In this document: positions 18,030 through 26,805 of the stretch, in pieces
Numbering within the stretch: the stretch's first letter is position 1
Layout: every line of letters begins with the position of its first letter
From: Neorhizobium huautlense
Lineage (GTDB): Bacteria > Pseudomonadota > Alphaproteobacteria > Rhizobiales > Rhizobiaceae
Assembly: GCF_030811685.1 (NCBI RefSeq)
Contig: NZ_JAUSRF010000008.1
Span: 62,001-126,000 of the forward strand
Direction of reading: 5' to 3'
DNA: 64,000 bases
Translations under genes and position numbers: made by a program
Notes under the pieces: model-generated
What the model was told of the DNA's origin: nothing
Seen by the model: only the letters and a program-made list of their open reading frames with translations
Databases searched by the model: none

Positions 18030-18560
18030 ATGCGCACCCTTTCGCTCGCGCTGCTTTTTTCTGTCGCAGCCTCTGTTTCCCAGGCTGCCGACCCCGCCGA
18101 TCCGGTGAAGGAGGTGATGCGAATCACCTCCGAAAACTGGAAGAGCGCCGAAAGCGAATGGAAGTTCATCTTCGATGCCGAGCCGCTTTCAAAACTCTTC
18201 AGCAAACGCTTTCAGGCGGCCTATCACGAGGCGGCAAAACACCCCGCCTATGACACCGATAATGGCCAGCCGGGCGACCCTTTTGGATATGACGTGATCA
18301 CCAATTCGCAGGACGGCTGTCCGTTGCAGGACCTGAAGGTGGAAGAAAAGTCAGGCAAGGATGGCGCGACCGATGTCGGTGTCAGCTTCAAGTTCTGGAC
18401 CTGCATGGACGATGACGAGATCAAGAATTCCGTCGAAAAAGTGCATTTCGACGTGATCAGCGAAGACGGTCATCCGGTCATCGATGACATCCACCGTTAC
18501 GAGGATGACGAGAGCGACAGCGTTTATGCGGAAATGCAGGAACTGGCCAAGGGGCAGTGA
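18030..18560 (+). CDS. DUF3828-like secreted protein
   Basis: 176 residues. The ATG at 18030 follows AAGGAC; an in-frame TTG one codon earlier is less likely. Signal peptide (MRTLSLALLFSVAASVSQA) and a mature part of acidic character with two cysteines (DGCPLQD, FWTCMDDDE). The layout (LSKLFSKRFQAAYHEAA, then FGYDVITNSQDG) fits the DUF3828 group of periplasmic proteins. Function unknown. Confidence 0.7.
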   Translation: MRTLSLALLFSVAASVSQAADPADPVKEVMRITSENWKSAESEWKFIFDAEPLSKLFSKRFQAAYHEAAKHPAYDTDNGQPGDPFGYDVITNSQDGCPLQDLKVEEKSGKDGATDVGVSFKFWTCMDDDEIKNSVEKVHFDVISEDGHPVIDDIHRYEDDESDSVYAEMQELAKGQ

Positions 18561-18653
18561 TGCCCGCATCCAGACCGCGCCTCGATGCTTGAAGCGCGCG
18601 GCCATGCGCGCTATTGCCCGCTGACTGTTTTATAAGAAGAACCGGAAGCATCC

Positions 18654-19496
18654 ATGTCTGGCACCAATAGCGAACGCCTCCTGATCGCCGAAGGCCCCGC
18701 GATCATTCTCGTCGAGCCGCAGCTTGGCGAAAATATCGGCATGGTGGCGCGCGCCATGGCCAATTTCGGCCTCGCCGAACTGCGCCTCGTCAACCCGCGC
18801 GACGGCTGGCCGAACGAGAAGGCGCGTTCCGCCGCCTCCAAGGCTGATCACGTCATCGATGGCACAAAGGTTTACGAGACGCTGGAGGAGGCGATCGTCG
18901 ATCTCAACTTCGTTTATGCCACGACGGCGCGCGAACGTTACGGCTTCAAGCCGGTGCGTTCGCCCGTGGTTGCCTGCCAGACGCTGCAGCAGAAATTCAA
19001 GGCCGGTGAAAAGACCGGCATCCTGTTCGGTCGCGAGCGCTGGGGCCTGACCAATGAGGAAGTGGCGCTGGCCGACGAGATCGTCACCTTTCCGGTCAAC
19101 CCCGCCTTTGCCTCGCTCAACATCGCCCAGGCCGTGCTGCTGATGTCCTATGAATGGATGAAGTGCGGCATGGAGGATCATGCCGAGACGCTGTTCGATG
19201 CCGTCGAGCAAAGCCCCTCCACCAAGGAACAGGTGTTTGGCATGTTCGAGCATCTGGAAGAGGCGCTCGATGCCAGAAACTATTTCCATCCGCCCGCGAA
19301 AAAGCCACGCATGATCGACAATCTGCGTGCCGTGCTGACGCGCCGCGCTTTCACAGAACAGGAAATCAGCGTGTTTCGCGGTGTGATCAACTCGCTCGAC
19401 CGCTTTCCGCGGCAGTGGCCGCGAAAGGACGTGCCGAGGCAGCAGAAGGTAGACAAGAGCCAGAGTGCGGAGATCGAGGGGAATGACGGCGAATAA
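18654..19496 (+). CDS. trmJ: tRNA/rRNA 2'-O-methyltransferase, TrmJ-like (SpoU family)
   Basis: 280 residues. SPOUT-fold methyltransferase that, in TrmJ, uses SAM to methylate the ribose at tRNA position 32. Motif 1 [19 protein letters not shown] (about residues 22-40), motif 2 [13 protein letters not shown] (about 123-135) and motif 3 [17 protein letters not shown] (about 145-161) are all present. Its 3' end overlaps the start of murI by 14 bases, so the two are probably co-transcribed. Confidence 0.9.
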   Translation: MSGTNSERLLIAEGPAIILVEPQLGENIGMVARAMANFGLAELRLVNPRDGWPNEKARSAASKADHVIDGTKVYETLEEAIVDLNFVYATTARERYGFKPVRSPVVACQTLQQKFKAGEKTGILFGRERWGLTNEEVALADEIVTFPVNPAFASLNIAQAVLLMSYEWMKCGMEDHAETLFDAVEQSPSTKEQVFGMFEHLEEALDARNYFHPPAKKPRMIDNLRAVLTRRAFTEQEISVFRGVINSLDRFPRQWPRKDVPRQQKVDKSQSAEIEGNDGE

Positions 19497-20283
19497 TGTT
19501 TCGCGGCCGGTGCTGGTGTTCGATTCGGGCATTGGCGGGCTGACCGTGCTGCGCGAGGCGCGCGTGCTGATGCCGGAACGCGGCTTCATCTATGTCGCCG
19601 ACGATGCCGGTTTTCCCTATGGCGGTTGGGAGGAGGAGGCGCTGACCGCGCGTATTCTCGCGCTGTTCGAAAAACTGCTTTCCGATTATCGACCGGAACT
19701 CTGCATCATCGCCTGCAACACGGCCTTCACGCTGGCAGGCGCTGCGCTTCGCGAAAAATTCCCGGACATGACCTTTGTCGGCACCGTGCCGGCGATCAAG
19801 CCGGCGGCGGAGCGGACGCGGTCGGGCCTTGTCTCGGTTCTGGCGACGCCTGGTACCGTCAAACGCGCCTATACGCGCGATCTCATCCAGTCTTTTGCCA
19901 CGCAATGCCATGTGCGGCTGGTCGGTTCTGAAAATCTGGCCCGGATGGCGGAAGCCTATATTCGCGGCGAAGCGCTGTCCGATGACGATATCCGCGCCGA
20001 GATCGCGCCCTGTTTCGTCGAGATGGACGGCAAAAAGACCGATATCGTCGTTCTTGCCTGTACGCATTATCCCTTCATGGCCAATCTTTTTCGCCGCCTT
20101 GCGCCATGGCCGGTTGACTGGCTGGATCCGGCCGAGGCGATCGCGAGGCAGGCGCGTCGAAAGGTGCCGCTGATCGATGGGGCCGAGCACCCTGAAGATT
20201 TCGACTTTGCCGTTTTCACTTCCGGCAATCCGGATTTTGCGACGCGTCGTCTGATGCAGGGTTTTGGCCTCAGCACGAATTGA
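19483..20283 (+). CDS. murI: Glutamate racemase
   Basis: 266 residues from the ATG at 19483 (GAGGGG upstream, inside the end of trmJ). It interconverts L- and D-glutamate for peptidoglycan. The two catalytic cysteines are visible in [10 protein letters not shown] (about residue 75) and LACTHYPFM (about 190), with the N-terminal [12 protein letters not shown] carrying the conserved Asp and Ser. Length and motifs are normal. Confidence 0.95.
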   Translation: MTANNVSRPVLVFDSGIGGLTVLREARVLMPERGFIYVADDAGFPYGGWEEEALTARILALFEKLLSDYRPELCIIACNTAFTLAGAALREKFPDMTFVGTVPAIKPAAERTRSGLVSVLATPGTVKRAYTRDLIQSFATQCHVRLVGSENLARMAEAYIRGEALSDDDIRAEIAPCFVEMDGKKTDIVVLACTHYPFMANLFRRLAPWPVDWLDPAEAIARQARRKVPLIDGAEHPEDFDFAVFTSGNPDFATRRLMQGFGLSTN

Positions 20284-20423
20284 TCATCGCCGCCTGCAGT
20301 CCGGTGTTGCGCTCTTGCAACAAATTTCACTCCGAATACAATTTTCGATTGCGGGGACTTGCGCGACCAAGAAACGCGTGCCATGTTCCCGGCATCCGCA
20401 ACTCAAAACATAGGAGGCCTGAC

Positions 20424-20525
20424 ATGACAGCACGTTTTGCACATAATCGCCTCCATGGCGGATCCATTCGAATGATGCACGGCTATCGCCCGTGGCATAT
20501 GCGTCGAGTGGCATTTAAGGGCTGA
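20424..20525 (+). CDS. 33-residue ORF with very strong ribosome site
   Basis: The ATG at 20424 follows TAGGAGG with ideal spacing, better than most genes in this window. The product is rich in His, Arg and Met (MTARFAHNRLHGGSIRMMHG, then YRPWHMRRVAFKG). It lies between murI and a DUF1127-like gene 152 bases downstream. It could be a small protein in its own right or a leader peptide. No homologue recognised. Confidence 0.45.
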   Translation: MTARFAHNRLHGGSIRMMHGYRPWHMRRVAFKG

Positions 20526-20676
20526 TAACGCCCGAAATCCGCCTTCCGGCATCCATTTTTCTCAAAATCTGACGTAACCGGCTTACCCGTTCGGCGCCTC
20601 TTGCCGTCCGCATGTCCGCGCGCGTCGCCACCTTCGAAAGGACCTGGCCGCTTGCGCGCGCCGGGACGGAAAAGCT

Positions 20677-20916
20677 ATGCGTGAAATGCAATTAATGGTT
20701 GATGATGTCCTCGAGGATCAGTTGGAGGCGCTGTGGCGTCGGCACGGTCCCTGGGCAATCGTGAAAGGGCTGATCGGCACGTCGTTGCGGCGGTCTCAGC
20801 CCTGGGCGAAAAACCGCATCGGTGATCTGACCAACTACATGCGCCGGGATATCGGCTTGAAGGAAGTGGTCGATGACAACGAGGAACGGGCGCTGCAATT
20901 ACGGCGGTTCCTGTGA
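20677..20916 (+). CDS. DUF1127-related small protein
   Basis: 79 residues. The C-terminal half (KNRIGDLTNYMRRDIGLKEV) follows the DUF1127 pattern of an L-x5-DIGL block; the N-terminal half (LEDQLEALWRRHGPWAIVKG) is amphipathic. The start has only a modest GGACGGAAAAG site. Its stop overlaps the GTG of the next gene (GTGA), indicating coupling to the acetyltransferase. Confidence 0.65.
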   Translation: MREMQLMVDDVLEDQLEALWRRHGPWAIVKGLIGTSLRRSQPWAKNRIGDLTNYMRRDIGLKEVVDDNEERALQLRRFL

Positions 20917-21383
20917 GTGATCGAGGCGGCCTGCGCCGCCTTGGTCCAGACGACATGGCGGCTGCAGCACTCGTGCATCGGACAGCATTCGATGCGCGCC
21001 TGCCGCGGCTTGCCGGTCTGCACACGGCTGCGGAGGACCATGCCTATTGGAGCGGGGCGCTTGCCGTATCCTGCGAGATCTGGGGTTTTCAGCATGGCGG
21101 GGCGCTTGTCGGCGTCATTGCGTTTCGCGAAAACTGGATCGAACAGCTTTATGTCCTGCCGCAATGGCAGGGGCGTGGGATCGGCTCGCAATTGCTGCAG
21201 CGGGCCAAGTCGGACAATTGTGAACTCGGTCTGTGGACGTTTCAGTGCAATGTTCTGGCGCGCCGTTTTTATGAGGCGCATGGTTTTCGCGCTATCGAGG
21301 AGACGGATGGCGCGGGGAACGAGGAGCGGGAGCCGGATGTATTGTATCGGTGGTGGCGCTTGCCTTCATCGCCATCTCCATGA
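20913..21383 (+). CDS. GNAT family N-acetyltransferase
   Basis: 156 residues starting at GTG, overlapping the previous stop by four bases. Acetyl-CoA motif QWQGRGIGSQLLQRA (about residues 84-98), preceded by WIEQLYVLP, followed by NVLARRFYEAHGFRAIEE. This is a classic single-domain GNAT. The substrate is unknown; the coupling to a DUF1127-like gene is the only functional hint. Confidence 0.88.
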   Translation: MSDRGGLRRLGPDDMAAAALVHRTAFDARLPRLAGLHTAAEDHAYWSGALAVSCEIWGFQHGGALVGVIAFRENWIEQLYVLPQWQGRGIGSQLLQRAKSDNCELGLWTFQCNVLARRFYEAHGFRAIEETDGAGNEEREPDVLYRWWRLPSSPSP

Positions 21384-21427
21384 GGGGCGGGCTATTGCCT
21401 ATGGGATTCGCACGGCGCGGCGTAGAC

Positions 21428-21559
21428 CCTTCTCCCCGTCAAAACGGGGAGAAGGTGCCGGCAGGCGGATGAGGGGCAAAAGCCTTAAACTCAGCGCCTG
21501 CGGCAGCCCCTCATCCCCTCGCTTTCGCTCCGGACCTTCTCCCCGCGCGCGGGGAGAAG
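21428..21559. repeat. Pair of REP-like palindromic repeats in inverted orientation
   Basis: Copy 1 (21428-21477) is an 11-pair hairpin, arms 21428-21438 and 21445-21455, with an arm ending GAGGGGC. Copy 2 (21506-21559) is the reverse: GCCCCTCAT, then a 9-pair hairpin (21536-21544 with 21551-21559). The CCTTCTCCCCG core with a GATGAGGGGC arm is the intergenic mosaic/REP type common in rhizobia. Such paired units can be mobilised as small non-autonomous elements. Confidence 0.75.
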
Positions 21560-21599
21560 AAGCAAGCCGCAGCCTCACAATTCCTTATGCGATCACCCT

Positions 21600-21773
21600 G
21601 CCGTCGAGGGGGAGATCCGCGCGGCGGTCAGTCCCGATCGGGCGGTGCGCCTTGAACGGGCCGGGGCCAGCACGGCGCGGGCGTGGCTTGCCATGCAGGC
21701 GAACTACGATCTGGCGCAGGCGATGGATCGAGAACAGCCGAAAATACGGCGACTGGACGATGAAGCGGCCTGA
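21600..21773 (+). pseudogene. Remnant of a HigA-type antitoxin gene
   Basis: A 57-codon frame without a start codon of its own reads AVEGEIRAAVSPDRAVRLER, then AGASTARAWLAMQANYDLAQ. This matches the C-terminal half of HigA antitoxins (ISPEMAxRLE...WLxMQANYDLxQA). The DNA-binding N-terminal half and the HigB toxin are missing. The break lies next to the REP-like repeats, so a deletion or insertion at the repeat probably destroyed the module. Confidence 0.7.
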
Positions 21774-21841
21774 TCTTTCAAGGCCGCTTGCCAGTTCACG
21801 TATTCCATGGCTTGCTCTCCTCCGTATGAGGAGAAAAATCC

Positions 21842-22480
21842 ATGTCGCTTGAACACTGGCTGGCCTTCGTTGCCGCATCCGCCGTTCTTCTGGCCATCCC
21901 CGGCCCGACGATCCTGCTTGTCATTTCCTATTCGCTGAGCCATGGCCGCAAGGTGGCAAGCGCGACAGTGGCTGGCGTGGCACTTGGCGATTTTACCGCG
22001 ATGACGGCTTCCATGCTGGGACTTGGTGCGCTTCTCGCCACCTCGGCCTTGCTCTTTACCGTCTTAAAATGGGTCGGTGCTGCTTACCTCATCTATCTCG
22101 GCATCAAGCTTTGGCGCGCGCCGGTATCTGTGCAGCCGTCGGCCGAGGGGGAGGCGGATGTGCCATCCGTCAAGCCGCTGCGGGTGTTCCTGCATACCTA
22201 TGCCGTCACCGCGCTCAACCCGAAAAGCATCGTGTTTTTCGTGGCCTTCCTGCCGCAGTTTCTGGATCTGACAAAACCGTTGTTTTTCCAGATGGCCGTG
22301 TTCGAGGTGACCTTCCTCATTCTGGCGACGGTCAATGCAGCACTTTACGGTCTTTTGGCATCGATGGCGCGTGACACGATCCGCAAGTCAAAAGTCCAGA
22401 AAATCGTCAACCGCACCGGCGGTTCGTTGATGATCGGGGCAGGGGTCTTGTCGCTCGGCCTCAAGCGGGCTGCGGCCTGA
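21842..22480 (+). CDS. LysE/RhtB family amino-acid exporter
   Basis: 212 residues with about six membrane segments. The start has GAGGAG upstream. The N-terminal AIPGPTILLVISYSLSHGRK (about residues 18-37) is the LysE/RhtB signature, with NPKSIVFFVAFLPQF (about 127-141) in the middle. These proteins export amino acids such as homoserine lactone, threonine or lysine. The actual substrate cannot be told. Confidence 0.9.
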   Translation: MSLEHWLAFVAASAVLLAIPGPTILLVISYSLSHGRKVASATVAGVALGDFTAMTASMLGLGALLATSALLFTVLKWVGAAYLIYLGIKLWRAPVSVQPSAEGEADVPSVKPLRVFLHTYAVTALNPKSIVFFVAFLPQFLDLTKPLFFQMAVFEVTFLILATVNAALYGLLASMARDTIRKSKVQKIVNRTGGSLMIGAGVLSLGLKRAAA

Positions 22481-22555
22481 AAGTCACATAAGCAAAGACT
22501 GTGCATTTCGTCTCTTGCACCGCGAAACGAATCCCGATCTCTGTTATAGGGCGGG

Positions 22556-22594
22556 AGTCGCGTATGCGCTAAAGAGCGCCAAATGATCGCGACT
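22556..22594 (+). other. Two-stem leader upstream of the HerA/DUF87 gene
   Basis: Outer stem AGTCGCG (22556-22562) with CGCGACT (22588-22594), inner stem GCGCT (22566-22570) with AGCGC (22575-22579). It sits 44 bases before the TTG start and after a TTATAG (22543-22548) that may be a -10 element. Confidence 0.35.
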
Positions 22595-22637
22595 TCAACG
22601 ATATCAACTGATTAGCATTTCAGACGAGGGCAGTGCA

Positions 22638-24161
22638 TTGCAGGTCGGCATCGATATGGGGAATCTGGCGGGAGGGGACGCCGCCAAGCTCGATATCGAA
22701 GAGCTGCTGGCCACGCGTCTTCTCGTGCAGGGCAATTCCGGTTCGGGAAAATCGCATCTTCTGCGTCGTCTGCTGGAACAATCCGCGCCCTGGGTGCAGC
22801 AAGTCGTCATCGATCCTGAGGGCGATTTCGTCACGCTGTCCGACAAGTTCGGCCATGTGGTCGTGGATGGCGAGCGCACCGAAGCCGAGCTTTCCGGCAT
22901 TGCCAACCGTATCCGCAGGAACCGCGTTTCCTGCGTGCTGACGCTGGAAGGTCTCGACCTCGAAGAGCAGATGCGAGCCGCCGCCGCCTTCCTCAACGGC
23001 CTGTTCGATGCCGACCGCGATTTCTGGTATCCGGTACTTGTCGTGGTCGATGAGGCGCAGATGTTTGCGCCCTCGGTCGGCGGCGATGTTTCCGAAGACG
23101 CCCGAAAAATGTCGCTTGGCGCGATGACCAACCTGATGTGCCGTGGCCGTAAGCGTGGTCTGGCCGGCGTCATCGCCACACAGCGTCTGGCAAAGCTTGC
23201 CAAGAATGTTGCGGCCGAAGCCTCCAACTTCCTGATGGGCCGTACCTTTCTCGATATCGACATGGCGCGTGCGGCCGATCTGCTCGGCATGGACCGTCGC
23301 CAGGCGGAAATGTTCCGCGACCTGAAGCGCGGCAATTTTGTTGCGCTTGGGCCGGCTTTGTCGCGTCGTCCGCTTCCGATCGTCATCGGTGCGGTGGAAA
23401 CATCCGCGCGCTCCTCCAGCCCCAAGCTGATGCCGCTGCCGGATGCGCCGCAGGATGTCGAGGACCTGATCTTTACGCCGGACCCGGAAGAGTTCGCCCG
23501 TCCGCTGACGGCCGTGCGCCGACCGACACCGGCGCCACGCCCGACCACCGATATTCTGGCCGAACTTTCGCGCTCCACGCCGGCGATCATGCAGCCGGCA
23601 CCTTCCGAGCCGCGTGTACCGGTCGTGGAACTGTCGGAAGAGGAGCGAGAAGAGCGCCTGATGGCGGTGATGTCGGAAATTCTCGACGATCCGCAATCGG
23701 CCTACCGCACCGATGCCGTGCTCTATCAGGATTTTCTGGTGCGTGCCCGTATGCGCCGTCTGCCGGGGGCGCCGATCTCGCTCAGCGATTTCCGCCGCCG
23801 CACCGCGATTGCGCGCTCAGGTGTCGATGCGACGATGGCGGCAAGCGATGCCTGGGCGACCGTGCTGTCGCTGTCCAACGGCGTTTCGGATGATCTTCAG
23901 GGCGTGTTCCTGATGATGGCGAAGGCCGCACTCGGTGCAGAGCCTTGCCCGTCCGATGCGCGCATCGCCCGCGCCTATGGCACGCATTCGGCGCGTCGCG
24001 CCCGTCGTCTTCTCGGTTATTTCGAGGAGCAAGGGCTGATCGTGGTCCATACGGACTTTACCGGCAAGCGCATCGTTGCCTTCCCGGATCTCCAGGCCGA
24101 AACAACGCCGGGCAGCGCCGAAGCGCCGGATGGCGATGACGCCAAGATCGCTGCCGAATAA
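22638..24161 (+). CDS. HerA/DUF87-type ATPase
   Basis: 507 residues starting at TTG with GAGGGCAG upstream; no in-frame ATG earlier. RecA-like domain with Walker A GNSGSGKSH (about residues 32-40), Walker B VLVVVDEAQMF (about 132-142), CRGRKRGLAGVIATQRLAKL (sensor region) and a C-terminal DUF87-type extension with a helix-turn-helix-like end (ARIARAYGTHSARRARRLLG). HerA/FtsK-like ATPases translocate DNA or remodel protein complexes. No NurA-type nuclease partner is beside it. Confidence 0.8.
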   Translation: MQVGIDMGNLAGGDAAKLDIEELLATRLLVQGNSGSGKSHLLRRLLEQSAPWVQQVVIDPEGDFVTLSDKFGHVVVDGERTEAELSGIANRIRRNRVSCVLTLEGLDLEEQMRAAAAFLNGLFDADRDFWYPVLVVVDEAQMFAPSVGGDVSEDARKMSLGAMTNLMCRGRKRGLAGVIATQRLAKLAKNVAAEASNFLMGRTFLDIDMARAADLLGMDRRQAEMFRDLKRGNFVALGPALSRRPLPIVIGAVETSARSSSPKLMPLPDAPQDVEDLIFTPDPEEFARPLTAVRRPTPAPRPTTDILAELSRSTPAIMQPAPSEPRVPVVELSEEEREERLMAVMSEILDDPQSAYRTDAVLYQDFLVRARMRRLPGAPISLSDFRRRTAIARSGVDATMAASDAWATVLSLSNGVSDDLQGVFLMMAKAALGAEPCPSDARIARAYGTHSARRARRLLGYFEEQGLIVVHTDFTGKRIVAFPDLQAETTPGSAEAPDGDDAKIAAE

Positions 24162-24174
24162 GGCGCGTTTACCG

Positions 24175-24435
24175 TCACGAATGCAGGTGCAGATGCGCCT
24201 CGACCGCTGCGGCAATGAAGGCGCGGCGCGCTTCCTCCGGTGAGGCGTGGCCGTTCAGGGCTTCCTCGCAAGCATGTTCCGCGCGTTCGAACTGGCTGCC
24301 ATGATAGGCCGGCCATGAATGGTCGAGCACGTCCTTTGCCTGTTCCGTATTGCCGATCGTGGCTTCCTGACCCGTGTCCGGATCTTCGATATGGATCGGT
24401 GCCGTCCAGCTTTCGGTTTTCTTGTGTCTGGGCAT
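24175..24435 (-). CDS. DUF982 protein
   Basis: 86 residues; the start has AGGAGG. The core (IGNTEQAKDVLDHSWPAYHG) followed by FERAEHACEEALNGHASPEEARRAFIAA is the DUF982 family, small proteins abundant in Rhizobiaceae and without known function. It is convergent with the HerA/DUF87 gene, 13 bases apart. Confidence 0.85.
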   Translation of the reverse strand: MPRHKKTESWTAPIHIEDPDTGQEATIGNTEQAKDVLDHSWPAYHGSQFERAEHACEEALNGHASPEEARRAFIAAAVEAHLHLHS

Positions 24436-24580
24436 GTCGATTTCCTCCTCATATCAAGATGGGGAGCGGCCGAGGGTGTTCAATCAGCACCTTCTTATGC
24501 GCTTAACAAAGCGTAAGTGTTTTGCGAGCGGTCGAGGCCGGAGTGTCAGGCCACTGGAGAAAGGTCGAAAACCTCACCGC

Positions 24581-24666
24581 CGTCATCCTCGGGCTTGTCC
24601 CGAGGATCTGCTGCGGCCAGATATCGGTGACGTGGTTAGATCCTAGGGACAAGCCCTAGGATGACG
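24581..24666. repeat. Inverted pair of hairpin repeats with compensatory changes
   Basis: 24582-24609 and 24638-24665 are reverse complements except for paired base changes. Each forms its own hairpin (CCTCGGG-CTTGT-CCCGAGG and CCTAGGG-ACAAG-CCCTAGG). The surrounding 24436-24758 holds no gene. The GTCATCCTCGGGC motif is a common alphaproteobacterial intergenic repeat. Confidence 0.7.
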
Positions 24667-24758
24667 ATGCCGGCGATTGGAAAGTCGTCATCGAGCGAAA
24701 GCCCCCGGCAAGTCATGCCGGGGCCTCTCGGTTCGAGCATGGGCTTATGCGGTTGCCC

Positions 24759-25739
24759 TTATGCTTCCTGCTTGTCGTTTCGTGTCGCCCAGAGCGAGCC
24801 GATAATGCCAGCGGCAAGGATCGAGACCGTGACACCAAGCGAGATCGACGGCGGGATCTTGGCGATGCCCAGCATGTCGGCGACGAAAATCTTGGAGCCG
24901 ACGAAGATCAGCACGGCCGCCAGCGAATATTTCAGATAGGCGAAACGGTGCATCAGGGCTGCCAGCGCAAAATAGAGCGCGCGCAGGCCAAGGATGGCAA
25001 AAATGTTCGAGGTGTAGACCAGGAACGGATCGGTGGTGATCGCAAAGATCGCCGGGATCGAGTCGACCGCAAACACGAGGTCGGCCAGTTCCACCATGAT
25101 CAGCGCCAGGAAGAGCGGCGTGACGAAGGTTTTCAGCTTGCCGGTCTTGTCGTCTTGCTGTTTGACGAAGAAACGTTCGCCATGCAGTTCCTTCGTCACC
25201 GGCAGGCGGCGGCGCAGGAATTTCAGCATCGCGTTGTTGCCGATATCGCTTTCGTCATGGTCGGACGACACCAGCATCTTGATGCCGGTGAAAACGAGGA
25301 AGGCGGCAAACAGGTACAGAACCCAGCTGAAGTTTTCGACGATCATCGAACCGCCGGCGATCATGATGCCGCGCAGGACGATCACACCGAGAATACCCCA
25401 GAGCAGAACCCGGTGCTGGTAAAGGCGAGGAATGGCGAAGTAGGAGAAGATCATCGCGATGATGAAGATATTGTCCATCGCGAGGCTTTTTTCGACGACG
25501 AAACCGGTGAGGTATTCGACGGCGGGCTGCTGGCCCTGCTGGAACCAGATCCAGCCGCCGAAGGCGATGCCGATGGCGATGTAGAACGCCGACATCAGCA
25601 TGCTTTCCTTCACGCCGATCTCCTTGCTCTCTTTATGGAGAACACCGAGATCCAGCGCGAGAAGGCCGAGAACGAGCGAAATGAAAATCGCCCACATCCA
25701 TGTGGGCGTGCCGAGAAAATCCATGTAAAGGAGATCCAT
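24759..25739 (-). CDS. TerC/Alx family membrane protein
   Basis: 326 residues with about nine membrane segments. The TerC/Alx hallmarks are acidic residues inside the membrane: LLALDLGVLHKE (about residues 25-36), SLAMDNIFIIAM (about 85-96), ELADLVFAVDSIPAIFAI (about 218-235). Alx/TerC proteins are linked to manganese export and metal loading of secreted proteins. A manganese riboswitch is sometimes upstream; I do not see one convincingly here. Confidence 0.9.
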   Translation of the reverse strand: MDLLYMDFLGTPTWMWAIFISLVLGLLALDLGVLHKESKEIGVKESMLMSAFYIAIGIAFGGWIWFQQGQQPAVEYLTGFVVEKSLAMDNIFIIAMIFSYFAIPRLYQHRVLLWGILGVIVLRGIMIAGGSMIVENFSWVLYLFAAFLVFTGIKMLVSSDHDESDIGNNAMLKFLRRRLPVTKELHGERFFVKQQDDKTGKLKTFVTPLFLALIMVELADLVFAVDSIPAIFAITTDPFLVYTSNIFAILGLRALYFALAALMHRFAYLKYSLAAVLIFVGSKIFVADMLGIAKIPPSISLGVTVSILAAGIIGSLWATRNDKQEA

Positions 25740-26127
25740 CAGTCAACCTTATCCGGACGAGGTTGGCTTTGAAGGGATCCGACATCACGTATTGTCCGGT
25801 ATACGCCAGAGGGGCCCGGATCCCACGATGAAGAATGGGCCGTGGCGCACAGCATTTCAATGGCCGCCTGTTGACATTTTGATGACATGTCCGTAATCAC
25901 CGCGCCAACGCCGGGCCGAAATGCCCGGTGTCTTCTTTAATGGCGCATATTCCCTTGTTTCCAGCTTCGCTGAAAATGGATATGCGCTTGATTGACATGT
26001 CCCGTGGCTTTCTCCGGTCGCTATCGTGAGAAGCCTGTCAGAACTTCCAAAACGAGGTTCAGAGGAGGGCGTGTTTCCTTCATCCGGTCTGGCAACAGGC
26101 CGGTGCAACTGTTCGAAAGGAAATGCG
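25740..26127 (+). promoter_or_regulatory. rpsD leader region with stem-loops
   Basis: 388 bases without a gene. Three structures are visible: CCGGGC/GCCCGG (25911-25928), a long imperfect stem closed by GCGCATAT/ATATGCGC (25943-25987), and an 8-pair hairpin with GCAA tetraloop (26084-26103) 24 bases before the rpsD start. TGACATGTCC occurs twice (25883-25892, 25993-26002). S4 represses its own operon in other bacteria, so an autoregulatory site is plausible. Confidence 0.45.
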
Positions 26128-26745
26128 ATGAGCAAGCGCGAATCGTCCAAGTACAAAATTGACCGCCGTATGGGCGAAAACATCTGGGGCCGTCCGAAGT
26201 CCCCGGTCAACCGCCGCGAATACGGCCCGGGCCAGCACGGCCAGCGCCGCAAGGGCAAGCTTTCGGACTTCGGTGTGCAGCTGCGCGCCAAGCAGAAGCT
26301 GAAGGGCTACTACGGCGACATCCGCGAGAAGCAGTTCCGCGCGATCTACGAAGAAGCCAACCGCCGCAAGGGCGACACCGGTGAAAACCTGATCGGTCTG
26401 CTGGAGTCGCGTCTGGACGCCATCGTCTACCGCGCCAAGTTCGTACCGACGGTCTTTGCTGCCCGTCAGTTCGTCAACCACGGCCACGTCACGGTCAACG
26501 GCATCCGCGTCAACATCGGTTCCTACCGTTGCAAGGCCGGCGACGTTATCGAAGTTCGCCAGAAGTCGAAGCAGCTCGTTACGGTTCTCGAAGCCGTTTC
26601 GCTCGCTGAACGCGACGTTCCGGACTACCTCGAAGTCGACCACAACAAGATGGTTGCCACCTACGCTCGCGTACCGGCTCTTTCGGATGTACCGTACCCG
26701 GTCATCATGGAACCGTCGCTGGTCGTCGAATTCTACTCGCGTTAA
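26128..26745 (+). CDS. rpsD: 30S ribosomal protein S4
   Basis: 205 residues from the ATG at 26128 with AAAGGAAA upstream. It binds 16S rRNA first and nucleates assembly of the 30S body. S4 N-domain with [20 protein letters not shown], then the S4 RNA-binding domain (about residues 95-160; [25 protein letters not shown]). There is no zinc-finger cysteine cluster. It stands alone, not in the alpha operon, as usual in alphaproteobacteria. Confidence 0.97.
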   Translation: MSKRESSKYKIDRRMGENIWGRPKSPVNRREYGPGQHGQRRKGKLSDFGVQLRAKQKLKGYYGDIREKQFRAIYEEANRRKGDTGENLIGLLESRLDAIVYRAKFVPTVFAARQFVNHGHVTVNGIRVNIGSYRCKAGDVIEVRQKSKQLVTVLEAVSLAERDVPDYLEVDHNKMVATYARVPALSDVPYPVIMEPSLVVEFYSR

Positions 26746-26764
26746 TCGCGACGACACTCTCTCG

Positions 26765-26790
26765 AAAATGGCCCCGCAAGGGGCCATTTT
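26765..26790 (+). terminator. Terminator after rpsD
   Basis: Eleven-pair stem AAAATGGCCCC (26765-26775) with GGGGCCATTTT (26780-26790), GCAA loop. Confidence 0.9.
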
Positions 26791-26805
26791 TGTATCTGCC
26801 GCATG

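Noticed and set aside
25740..25860. Manganese (yybP-ykoY) riboswitch upstream of terC
   Set aside because: I could not find the paired conserved segments; only a GGGCCCCTCTGG stretch is vaguely similar.
25992..26026. TTGACA...CTATCG as the rpsD promoter
   Set aside because: The spacing of 23 bases is too long for a sigma-70 promoter.
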